A DNA stretch of 64,000 nt, taken from Liolophura sinensis (lineage: Eukaryota > Mollusca > Polyplacophora > Chitonida > Chitonidae). The notes under the pieces were generated by a model that ran no database searches, was not told where the DNA came from, and worked only from the letters and a program-made list of their open reading frames with translations. This document shows, in pieces, positions 1 to 11,535 of this stretch. The stretch covers positions 31,169,608-31,233,607 of the forward strand of contig NC_088300.1 in the NCBI RefSeq assembly GCF_032854445.1, read 5' to 3'. The position numbers and the translations under genes are program-made. The stretch's first letter is position 1; the number at the start of each line of letters is the position of its first letter.

Positions 1-2142
1 TCTGTTAGATTTTGAGGAAATACCATATAATTTTCATTCCCCATGTTTTAAATACCAAAAGCGCTATACAATAATAGTATGACAGATGTAGGGTTCTGTA
101 AGTGGTACAATGGTGTTTTCACTGTAGTTCTTTTAAATGGTGTCGTGTCAGATGTACACTGTACGTGCATTCCGCGGACTTTGTACGCTCATAACATCAG
201 CGGGTATACCTCGGCAGGCTTTCACGTCACTGGGGAGGCGAAAGCCTGCCGAGATATACACGCGGGTGTTATGAGCTCACGGACTATGGTATGTAGGAAA
301 TAATAGGTGTTGCACTGCATCCGCAAGCAGCATTTATCTGTTTTCTGTCCTTTATTGGTGCTTCACTCAAATAATATGGGCGAGTTTATACGAACAAAAG
401 ATATAAAAGCCAGTACTGGTCAAGTCTAGGCACACGGCAAAACATCGCTGACGTACAATAACAATCGAACTTGCCGTTGTTGGTGTCGAACACGCGACCT
501 AATGATTAAGATTTTTTGTCCGAAAATTATCTGATTATTCGTGTTATCTTAAAGAGACCGTCAGAAGAACAGATGGCACAGATCATGTAAATGATCATGC
601 AGATAAACGTGCGGACGAAAACAATGAATCATATGGTAAATCCGATAACAGTGCACACCTTCGCCAACACACGCGCAAAGATACAGATAGCCAAATACAG
701 GTGAAGGAAAAACAATTAACATTAGATCAGTAATAATGGCTAAACCCAAAATAAGACGTGAAAAGAAAATCAACCTATAATTTGACAGCTGTTATATATA
801 ACAAATTTGAACCGGTTTTTACATTATTTGTCCAGATTGTTCTCTACAAGTGACCTCAAATCAGGTTATATACAGGAAAAATCAACATATGCTTTAATTT
901 CTGCAATTAGAGGGTTTACCAATTAAAGCATAATTGACAATACTTAATATCTGCTTTCGTGCAAAATGGCGTTAAGCTTAATTTTTTTCTGCATTCTTCA
1001 ATACTTCCTGCATGAAGTCTTAACATTTCCTGATGATGAGGATTAGTATTATTATTATCAAATATTGGCTGCTAACTACGGTGTTTCCTGTTGTATTTTT
1101 TTTTTTTTTTTCATTGTTTATCACCGTCACTTCGCCCTGGTTGCACCCGGTGTTGTCCCATTTGGCACATACCCAAAGCGTGTTTAGAGACCACTGCTGG
1201 TAGATAGCGCGTCCTTGAGCGCATCACTCCGTACAGCTTTCTCCAGCTCGTTTGAGGCCAGCCACACGCAAGCCGGTCCCCATATGCCGTCCACCGCCCA
1301 TGATACTCACGACTTAATTATGCTCTACATAGACTCTTTGGCTTGTCGACGGCAGAAAAACAATGGGCCATAAAGTTGGTGGAGATTCTAAATCGCCTCT
1401 TTCAGCTCATGTCAATGGCTTTAGACAAGTGGGAGTCGACAGTAGCCGCCCACTGCAGAGGCTGCAAACACCTGAAGGTTCTGTAGTCAATCAATAGTGA
1501 TGGCCACTCAGCACTCGAGATGACGGCGAAATTAAAAAATCAGCCAGGCATGACGGAGTGGAAGGTGGAATGAGAGAGAGCGCGAGAGAATCCCAGTTGG
1601 CGTACCGTGCGTCTCTAGCGTGTCTCTTGCCCCAGGGAACGTCCCCAGCCCGGCTACGGAATCGAGAGAGAGAGAGAGCCTATACGCCATATAACTCACC
1701 TTTACCGATCGGAAAATGACACTTAGTCACATTAACTTATTAAAATTGCCCGCGTTTGTTAACGGACAAAACTCGCCCAGTTTAATTACTTAATGTCCAT
1801 TTACCTGTGGCTGAGTTCCGGCCAAGACTGTGTGATTTATCATAGCCGTGATGACCCATCTGTAAACAGCCGTCACAACTAATGGTCGCGATGTCCATTC
1901 AGTCTACAGACTGTGTCGTGTTGGGAGAGAAAATATATCTATCATTCACGCTTAATCTTTGTATTACGCAATTAAATAGCAGCCTGGTTTTATCGTTTCA
2001 TTTTCTTCTGTAGAGCGTGAATTAAACCCATTTGTTCAGATTATATGCGACTGGTCAGGATCTATTTTTAAAATATGTAAGTTAGATTGCTTTTGTCCTT
2101 TCGGCTTAATCTGTTTTGTCAATTTCATCTCGTTTTAATTCC
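1..2142. other. Gene-free stretch, possible regulatory DNA
   Basis: No supported coding region is present; open frames are short and unrecognisable. A strong hairpin lies at 188-275. A cluster of transcription-factor-like motifs lies at 1781-1868: TTTAATTACTTAATG (homeodomain-like), TGATTTAT (posterior Hox-like) and TGTAAACA (forkhead-like). Purine-rich GA runs occur near 1570-1680. Regulatory function is inference only. Confidence 0.4.
188..275. repeat. Inverted repeat, 36-bp arms
   Basis: The left arm (188-223) and right arm (240-275) pair over 36 positions with about four mismatches around a 16-base loop. The inner part of the stem, CTCGGCAGGCTTTC, is perfect, and both arms start or end with CTCATAAC or its complement. 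It is more GC-rich than its surroundings. It could be a fold-back or MITE remnant or a structured RNA; nothing else identifies it. Confidence 0.75.
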
Positions 2143-3390
2143 GTTCACATTCTCATCACAATTCTGTCCTCATACTCACCGCCATTCCGTCCACATTTTC
2201 ATTACCATTTTGTCGACATGCTCGTCTTCATTGTGTCCACACCATCGTCACCATTCTGTCCACATCTTCATCACCATTCTGGCCACATTCTCATCACCAT
2301 TCTGTCCACACCTTCATCACCATGCTGTCCACATCTTCATCACCATTCTGGCCACATTCTCATCAGCATTCTGTCCACACCTTCATCATCATGCTGTCCA
2401 CATCTTCATCACAATTCTGGCCACATTCTTTCTGTCCACATCCTCATCAGCATTCTGTCCACATTCTCATCACTATTCTGTCCACATTCTCATCACTATT
2501 CTGTCCACATCCTCATCAGCATTCTGTCCACATTCTCATCACTATTCTGTCCACATTCTCATCACTATTCTGTCCACATCCTCATCAGCATTCTGTCCAC
2601 ATTCTCATCACTATTCTGTCCACATTCTCATCACTATTCTGTCCACATCCTCATCAGCATTCTGTCCACATTCTCATCACTATTCTGTCCGCATTCTCAT
2701 CACTATTCTGTCCACATCCTCATCAGCATTCTGTCCACATTCTCATCACTATTCTGTCCACATTCTCATCACTATTCTGTCCACATCCTCATGAGCATTC
2801 TGTCCACATTCTCATCACTATTCTGTCCACATTCTCATCACTATTCTGTCCACATCTTCATCAGCATTCTGTCCACATTCTCATCAGCATTCTGTCCACA
2901 TTCTCATCACTATTCTGTCCACATTCTCATCACTATTCTGTCCACATCCTCATCAGCATTCTGTCCACATTCTCATCACTATTCTGTCCACATTCTCATC
3001 ACTATTCTGTCCACATTCTCATCACTATTCTGTCCACATCTTCATCAGCATTCTGTCCACATTCTCATCAGCATTCTGTCCACATTCTCATCACTATTCT
3101 GTCCACATCCTCATCAGCATTCTGTCCACATCCTCATCAGCATTCTGTCCACATTCTCATCACTATTTTGTCCACATTCTCATCAGCATTCTGTCCACAT
3201 TCTCATCACTATTCTGTCCACATCCTCATCAGCATTCTGTCCACATCCTCATCAGCATTCTGTCCACATTCTCATCACTATTCTGTCCACATTCTCATCA
3301 CTATTCTGTCCACATCCTCACCGCCAACATTTTGTCAACATCCTCATCAACATTCTGTACACATCTTTATCCCCATTCTGTAATCATTAA
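2143..3390. repeat. 23-bp minisatellite, about 54 copies
   Basis: Units share the core ATTCTGTCCACAT followed by TCTCATCACT or CCTCATCAGC. Spacing is exactly 23 bases (for example 2475 to 2498). Two unit types often alternate as A-A-B, giving a 69-bp higher-order repeat. Because 23 is not a multiple of three and the unit has no plus-strand stop in any phase, all three plus frames stay open for hundreds of codons. Those frames (up to 424 codons) are products of the repeat, not genes. The first copies (2143-2400) are more diverged, as expected at an array edge. Confidence 0.95.
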
Positions 3391-3618
3391 TTATGTGCTA
3401 TTTTTCCGTATAGCCGGTAACTAACAAACAATCCCCATTCTGTAACCATTAATTAAGTGCTATTTTTCCGTATAGCCGGTAACTAACAAACAATCCCCAT
3501 TCTGTAACCATTAATTATGTGCTATTTTTCCGTATAGCCGGTAACTAACAAACAATCCCCATTCTGTAACCATTAATTATGTGCTATTTTTCCGTATAGC
3601 CCGTAACTAACAACCAAT
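3371..3618. repeat. 62-bp tandem repeat, 4 copies
   Basis: CCCCATTCTGTAA recurs at 3371, 3433, 3495 and 3557, exactly 62 bases apart, each followed by ATTAATTATGTGC and CCGTATAGCC. The units are nearly identical. The array grows directly out of the end of the 23-bp array, sharing its CATTCTGT core, so it looks like a second round of amplification at the array edge. Confidence 0.95.
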
Positions 3619-6600
3619 AAGAATATCTACCATATCTATATTTATGAGAACTACAAAGAGTGTTAGAAGTATATCTACTGTTCTTAGTTATGAGAACTAC
3701 TAAGATATCACTAGTATATCTTATTTACTAGTTAATGAGAGCTACCAAACACTTCACAAGTACCACGCGTACATCTTCTGTATTCAGTTACGAGAACTAC
3801 CAAACATGCACTAAGAGTATTACACATTTCGCGCATTTTCGTTGGCAACAACATTTTTTTTTTGTTTCGCCGATTAAATTGATCGTCCGAGTCACACCTG
3901 ACATGTGCTGAGAGGCCCGTCTTGTACGCGTCGTTAATTATGGGCCAGTGTAATTAACAATATTGGCCGATAAATTAACAGATGGTTTCACTGTCATTTT
4001 TCCAATATGATCCACAGAAGTGTGATTGTCCAAAAGAGATGAGTACAGCCCTGACTGTCATCAGTTCCCTCCTATCTCGTTCCCCACCCCTACCCCACCC
4101 ATCTAAGGCAGGGTACACCTGGCCTATTAAGACCACTGCCTAGGGGGCTGTGCTCAAGCACGAGAGGGTGAAAGCGCATCGGTTATCTATATGCCGTCAT
4201 CTTTGGCAAGCGACTCATCTCTACAGGCCTGTTCACAGCGCCACGCCAAACGATGCTCTAACAACGGAAAGCCGTCTGTACGCCATTATGAATGGCCTTG
4301 TATCTTATTGTATTATTGGAGATTCAACCCATTTGTAAATCATGGTTCTTCGGCAGACGCTATATGTCAGGAAGTTTGTTAGCTATACCTAAGGTCACCT
4401 AAGGCAGGCGGCGGTTTACTCCAGGCACTGTGGCTTTCCCCACCCTGAGCCTAACCAGCGCCGTATAAGGCCTTAGCGATCAGTGGCCTAAGTGAAAGCA
4501 GAAAAGAAAGCAAATACATAAATATAATCTGAAAAGCACGGTTTCGCTCAAATGTCTTAGACACACCCGAGTCAAAACCACTGACCAAATAAATGTGTAT
4601 TTATATGTATAATTGTGTATATTTCACATTTAACAATATAACAAAAATTAAAAACGTCCATTTAGTTTTGCACGTTCAATCATGCGAAATTAATACGAAC
4701 TGTAGACGTGATGCAAACTTGTCCAGCACAGTTTAAAAATAGCGGAAGAGAGGAGATCTTTCATTTGTATACCATCCTCACCTTGGGCATATAGTGTTTT
4801 ATGTTTATGAATCGATCAAAGGCATGTTTCAGTCCATCTTTTAAAACATTTGATATATTTAAAAGGCAAGGTAATCATAAAAACATAAGAATCTTATTAA
4901 AATATGGTTTTATCTGTATACGGCCTTATACTAGTAACCAGGTACTTCACTACACAAGAGAAAAGCGAAAATAATTACAGAAATGTCATCACTTGGAAAT
5001 GACAACATAAAACATGCAATTATGATAATGAAAAAAAAACAACAAACAAACAAAAAGTACAACGTTTGGATTCGTCTCGTAGGTGTGTACTGTTTCTTGT
5101 TAATAACTATGCTTATAAGCTATATACACGTGTGCATGGCCTGAACTATATATCGTCTCTGTCGATCACAATCCTGTCTCTATACCAGTTAATATCTCAA
5201 ATGTCAGTCATGCTTTACTACAAAATCTCAAAATCTCTTTTCTATCTGTTCTCTGTTGCTGTAATATGTTGATTTTATTTTATTTGAGACAAAAAGAATA
5301 CCCGCATTTTTTATTAGACGTTGGATGTTTTCATGCACAGATTATCTGACGTTGCATATATACAATAATACTATTCATATTACACACGCGTAAAATTCAC
5401 TTATGAATAAGTAACAGAGTCACCGTCGCAGATTTTCGGGTATAAGTTCAGTACAAGTTTAATAGGGTAAGGGAGGTAACTGAGCATCCTGTACATGTCG
5501 CGTCACTCGTGAATGGTTCGATACAAAGGGACTGTGGAATAACATCAGCAGAAGACTCGTGCCTCGAATTGGAATAATGACTCCAATTCACTGACTCTAT
5601 TGTTTAATTTGACGTTTTGTATTTCACCATTTATTGAGGCCAGACATGTACAGGTTACAGCGTATATAGCCAGTGGGCACGTCAATGTTGTAAAGTATAT
5701 ATGGAGGCTGCTCTTGTGATGTGTCGAAAACTGAAGGCACCCTTGGACTGCATCTGGAGAAGACAAATAATTACCTTTGTGTAATTAATTATTTATATAT
5801 AAATATTTGTTTATTTCTTTATTTATTCATACTTGTTTGTTTGTTTATTTATTTATTTGCTTATTTATTTATTTAGTTAGTTAGTTAGTTATACTTGATT
5901 TAACCTGAGACTAATATGACATACATCACATTGGTTATTAGATTTAACAACGTACTTGTATTAAGAATGTTCAATTTAAGTGGTGCTTGTGATGAGGTTC
6001 ACGGGTGGAGGAAACCTGTCCGAACCCAAAGGAAACCACTACACTTCACCAATTATCCCTCGCCAACGACATGACTTAAAGCCGCTTTAAATTCACATTA
6101 TTCAATGACGCCAAATTTTATCATCGCTCATATCGTTCCTTATAGAAATACAGATTACTTCTAAATATTTACTCAGTGTATAGAATCAGTAGATGCGTTA
6201 ATGATGTCTTAGAAACATGGTGCAGATGGATTTTCCTGCATGACTGTTTTTGTCTGCAAAAAAATCCGACATTTCAGTTTTAATTTCAGTTCAATGTATC
6301 GTGTTATTGCGTATGCAAAGAGAATGGACTTCGTACTGAAGGAGAACGTATATATATACACGTCAGGTAAAACAAATGAAGATGAGCGTTTTGGATAGTT
6401 GTATGTACACATATGTGTCCTGTTAAAATGACTCCATCACAAGGAGAAAGGCAGAGTTCAAAAGCATATTTAGATATACTGATAACCATCAGCCATAAGT
6501 TGAAAATAACTGTTTACTTGTCTCGGCAAACCACAAGAAATACAAGGAAGACTGGGAGTTTCCATTGTATTACGTAGTTATTTACCGTGTGTTGCTAATG

Positions 6601-7869
6601 ATGATGTAGCGTCGCTTTATCTCCCCATTGTTGACTTTCCCTCCCAGCGCTTCGTTCTTCTAGCGACAAAGAGGACTTTGCGAGTTCATCTTAATGGCCT
6701 GCCTATGTCGCCATCCATTAACAAACAGAAATTGATAAATTTTTACCTGGAGAAAACGAAGACTTATTCAAGGGGAATGTTTGCTTTCCATTTATTTCCT
6801 CCAGTGTGTACTGTAATATAGCTCTTCTATCTACCCATCCCAACTATTTATGGATTTTTTTTCTTTGAAATCCATAACAGATAAAGTCATTTATTCTCTC
6901 TAAAGCTTTCATTGGCGGTGTTCTACTTGGGTAGGTCGTACAACCGATTTGTAGAGACTGCGGCTAAGTGTAAGTTACAGATATTAACATCAAGTAATGG
7001 ATTGCCATCGTAAGTCCAATGGGCCGTGAAATGCTCATAGTCTATCACGGTATAGACAGTCGTTAATAACCCGCCCGATAAGGTGTTGGCAGGCTATGTT
7101 GTTGACAATGCCACACTCCCCAGATTGCAAAGGATCGTTCAAATATGACAAGGGATTTGATCTGCGAATTGGCCGGCCTTTTTCCACCACGGGTTGTCTA
7201 CAGATATAATGGTGAATCCGAGCGACACATACAGACCAATCACGCCAGCAGATCATCCCATTATACCCAAGAAATGGAGCAGGCTTTTTCGCTCAATTAC
7301 CCTGTTAAATTTTAATTAAAATCCGATCACTGAGTTTCGGATGTCATTATTTGAGCTTAACGAGTAAAATATGGATTGGTTTTGTTTATATAGCACTTAC
7401 CCTCTAAGATAATCCCGCCGCCTCTTTTCAAACCAGTCACAAAAGTCGAATTCTCCTGGCGAGTACGTATGGTGGAGAACCATTATTGGCTTTGCATATA
7501 AAACCTTGTAGTTTCATAAAGTGTAATGGCATTTCTCCTAGAATCTACATTATTAAATATAAGCTCTTCTCTGAAGTTCAGGCGGGGTATTGATACACTC
7601 AGTGAGAGCACTTTTATTTATTTATTTTTAAGTTTGGAAAACAGACTATTTATTAAGGGTTGCTTGACTGTGAAAGCCAATGGCTTTTCAATGCTTGCAC
7701 ATTTTTCGCACGAATTATCAAAGCTTGTGTTTTCACTCCCATCTGTTGTTGATAATTCAGCTGATATTTTAAAAATGTGTTCAAATTCTTGAAATTCTAA
7801 CCCAATTTTCCTTACTTTTAAACCTAATGGTATATACTGGTCTACATGTAGCGATAGTATACTCTTACG
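3619..7869. other. Gene-free stretch with simple and decayed repeats
   Basis: No gene is recognised. At 3640-3800 a diverged repeat of about 50 bases recurs around TTATGAGAACTAC. Paired TAATTA sites lie at 3935-3940 and 3951-3956. TTTA and TTAG microsatellites run from about 5780 to 5893. A GGGTGGAGGAAACC string near 6004 resembles a SINE body fragment. The motif AAGGGAGGTAACT occurs near 5467. Confidence 0.4.
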
Positions 7870-8100
7870 ATTTCCGATCCAGGTGCCAAGCCGCTTTATT
7901 CGTCTAAGATGTCGTCTAGAAAACCAATGGGATGGCAAGTTCGAATCCAGCTTTCGCCAGTTCGGCATCGGGTTTAAATCAGGAAGTTTGTGGGGTAGCT
8001 TACCAATAAAACTTACTGCTGTCGTATACAAATAAAAAAAAATCTTAAGCGCGCCCTTAAACACCAATCAAATAAATAAATAAACAAATAAATCAATAAA
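7870..8100 (+). mobile_element. tRNA-derived SINE, plus orientation (family A)
   Basis: A tRNA-like B box, GTTCGAATCC, lies at 7938-7947. It is followed by a diverged body and by the family tail AAACACCAATCAAATAAAT ending in ATAAA repeats (8059-8100). The same tail recurs in more than a dozen copies in this window, mostly on the other strand. The head boundary is approximate because the A box is eroded. Confidence 0.75.
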
Positions 8101-10445
8101 ACCGATATACAGACCATCCTTTAAGCAAACGGAGATACATTGTGTGCCACTGATTCGATTGTCGAAATTACAAGTCGTCATTGGTACATAAAACCCTTTT
8201 TAGTGCTGTTTACTTTCTTTCCCACTTTATCAAACTGCCATTCCTCTGGAATTGGTGATTACAGTATACCTGTCAGGATTAACTTATCGTTGTTTAGCGA
8301 CACTTTTCTGTGTTATCACTCGTCTGTAATGAAAAGACATTGGTACAATCTATGAGGTATGATCTTAGCATTCATTATCCGCATAGTAACTGTATTAGGT
8401 TTATTAGAGTACATGAACATGCTTGATAACTGTACTAGTATCCTCCCAGAAACGTCACTCACTGAACAAACAGAAGCTGTGGGTCATATATTTGTTGTTT
8501 TATCAGAATATTATCTTAGTGACGAAGCAGTCTGAATTTAGGAGCTGGAAGTCATATTTACTGTAAGGTATATAGCGTTACCACGTTTGGCATTGGCAGC
8601 CTTTGACGGTTCAAACGAACGTTGTCGGTGACATTTTATACCACTGTCTTCTTTAAAGAGAGAGTAGAGGAAGCTTTGTCTCGAGGGTGACAACTTTTGT
8701 GGCCAGCTAATGGACTAGTGTTAAAACGACTTCTGTGTAATAAATAATTTCGCAAATCTAAGTGGTCGGCGATAAAAGTCAATTGTAAGAGTGACTACTG
8801 GGTATTATAGAGCGTGCCTTTGACGCGCTACATACTTTTTCCATAAGGCAGATAATTACTCCGTTGAAGTCAAATACTTCTGAACGAAGCGAGCCAAAAG
8901 AAAAGAGACTGATGAATGATTTATTCATTTCCTTTCCAGGTATGCTGTAGTTAATTGCGCGTGGCCGTACACCGTCCCATCTGTATAATTACGCAATGAA
9001 CCTCTCGGTGGCAGGTATACATGTAGTCTAAGCGGGACACAGGTAGGGCCAAGGTCTGAATCCAGTCTCGCAATCTCGAGTCTTCGTCGACATATGGGGA
9101 GCGAGGAATACGATCGAGGTGTAATAACTATAAGCTAGCCAGTCCCGTCGTTTAGGGGGTGAGGGGGGTGAGATCCCCTCTCTTGATGGCCATAGAGACA
9201 AATAGTCTGCGAACAATAGCTAAACAGACACCGCTCGTTGTCCCCGCATCGGTTATTGTCTCCGAGGCGATGTCCATTAACCCCGGCATAATCTAACCGC
9301 TCGTGCGAGGATTCCAATGACGAGCGTATTAACCGTTAACATCCGTAAACGATCGTTGGCCCCTCTAATGTCCCACCATTCGCCCACAGAAAAGAATAAT
9401 TTTCCTACGAATAATATCTTCATCGATTTCAGCCGTGACTGCACGGCTCCAGAGCGCCGTGTGTGGAGCAGAACCAGGTAAAAGGAGACGCTCAATTACC
9501 GGCTCTTCTCAATCGGTTTAGCCAGATGTAACATTGGAGCAGAATAGTAGCGAAAGGTACATTCAAATGTCATTGGACTAACAGGAAAGATATTATTGGT
9601 TAGATGCTTGGCTAGCTCGGAATAAAGCGCCCCTTAGACGCTTGATTTTAAGTTTAAAGGGTGACTGAGGCAAAAAGGCAATTGCGGTTTTGCTCTGGAC
9701 TAACTACAGAACACGGTTGAAGCACCGACGTTTCTCCGCTGACAACAAACTTGCTGAAATTGGATCCATCCTCAATCCCATCACTGTGAGATCATTTCCG
9801 CCATCGATAGTTCGAGATTAACGCTGTATAAAGAACCAAAGCCACAAAAACGAACTCTCATAATGCACACTATATAATGGCCATATCCGATATCTCAATT
9901 ATAAATTTATGTCCATCGAGTAAATTTCAATGAAAAGATTTTCTCGCTCGTGTGAAAATGCTTGCCAAGTCCACGTCCCTCGGGAATGGTACCATGTTAG
10001 GCTGATCTCAGTGAAAACATCGGACAGTGTGAGATCTACGACAAGATGTTCAGAGGCAAACAGCCGGTGTGCAGCCACATTTTGTTTATCTCGGTATATT
10101 ATACGAGATTTCGCTTTTGCACACCATGTTTAATGAAGAAAGAATGTCTTAGATTTCGTAAATAGCCCTCATCAGTCTGGCTTAAAAATTTACAGACCTT
10201 AATGTTGTAATGAACCCGAAAATTTAAGGTTGACAAAAGAACTCAATAATTGGATAGTAAACACAAGCCTTCTGTTCCACAAAAAAAGGCAACAGACATA
10301 AATGATCTATCGTTAAGAACGTTTCGGCAAACAACACAAAGAATCAGTCGTAGCGGTAAAGAAACCAAGGAACTCCAAGGTTTGGTATCAAAGAAAAGAA
10401 AGAAAAACTCCCAGACTCTTACAAAAAAAATCGAGACTCTTCGAG
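8101..10445. other. Gene-free stretch with a GC-richer island
   Basis: No coding region is supported. The interval 8940-9600 is richer in GC and CpG than its neighbours and contains several ATTAA- and TAATTAC-type sites (for example near 8950 and 8987). Short open frames on the minus strand around 9028-9495 resemble no known family. The rest looks like unique non-coding DNA. Confidence 0.35.
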
Positions 10446-10905
10446 TGGGTGCAAAATTCACACACGTCCATACCCTTACCAGTTGGTGCTGAATCCACAC
10501 ACGTACATATAGGTGCTGAATCCACACACGAACATATAGGTGCTGAATCCACACACGAACATATAGGTGCTGAATCCACACACATACATATAGGTGCTGA
10601 ATCCACACACGTAGATAGGAGATGAATCCACACACGTAGATAGGAGATGAATCCACATACGAACATATAGGTGCTGAATCCACACACGTACATGTAGGTG
10701 CTGAATCCACACACGTAGATAGGAGATGAATCCACACACGTACATGTAGGTGATGAATCACTACACGTACATGTAGATGCTGAATTACACACTTACCTCT
10801 TGGTGATGAATCCACACACGTACATGTATGTGCTGAATCTACAGGCTTACCTCTTGTTGATGAATCCACACACTTAAATTTTGGTGATGAATCCACACAG
10901 GCACA
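10446..10905. repeat. 27-bp minisatellite, about 17 copies
   Basis: GAATCCACACACG recurs every 27 bases (for example 10518 and 10545), each time followed by a short ACATATAGG or ACATGTAGG spacer. Since 27 is divisible by three, the minus strand reads as cysteine- and valine-rich nonapeptide repeats in several frames. No start context, splice pattern or family supports a real protein. Confidence 0.93.
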
Positions 10906-11033
10906 TGACACGTATGTATAGAATCCACCGACGTGAAGTTTGGCGTGAAGAGTAAAAAAGAAACCTTTTCACTTTTATTTTCACATTTAAGAGACAATCG
11001 CGTGTATTTCACCCGTGTAATATATCACATTAA

Positions 11034-11526
11034 AATATCAGACGGTATGTAACGTGTAACCTTGAGATTTCAGTGACACCTAAATATCAGATTGTGTGTG
11101 AAGAGTAATTTTGTGACTTCAGTGAAACGTAAATTTCAAATTGTGGGTGAAGTGTAACCTTCGTGACTTCAATGACACATACATATCAGATTGTGGGTGA
11201 AGTGTAACCTTGTGACTTCATTGACACATAGATATCAGATTGCGTGTGAAGTGTAAACTTGTGACTTCAATGACACATAAATATCAGAAAATGTGTGAAG
11301 TGTAACCTTGTGACTTCAATGACACATAAATATCAGATTGTGTGTGAAGTGTAACCTTGTGACTTCAATGACCCATAAATATCAGATTGTGTGTGAAGTG
11401 TAACCTTGTGACTTCAATGACACCTAAATATCAGATTGTGTGTGAAGTGTAATCTTGTGACTTCAATGACCCATAAATATCAGAGAGTGTGTGAAATGTA
11501 ATTTTGTGACTGCAATGACACATAAA
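11034..11526. repeat. 49-bp tandem repeat, about 10 copies
   Basis: ATATCAG recurs at 11281 and 11330 (49 bases) and throughout the interval. Each copy carries GTGTGAAGTGTAACC, TTGTGACTTCAATGAC and ACATAA. The left copies are more diverged and the central ones nearly identical. The array starts about 130 bases after the unrelated 27-bp array ends. Confidence 0.93.
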
Positions 11527-11535
11527 GCTGTCCAC

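Noticed and set aside
2087-3390. Plus-strand open frames of 235, 353 and 424 codons
   Set aside because: All are readings of the same 23-bp minisatellite in three frames; no start context, splice sites or homology.
2143-3618. CRISPR-like array
   Set aside because: Direct repeats without unique spacers, in a eukaryotic genome; an ordinary minisatellite.
7618-8067. Minus-strand 149-codon frame
   Set aside because: Overlaps a SINE over much of its length.
10243-10911. Minus-strand 222-codon Cys/Val-rich frame and its overlapping shadows
   Set aside because: Repeats of the 27-bp minisatellite; several frames read similarly and none has a non-repeat domain.
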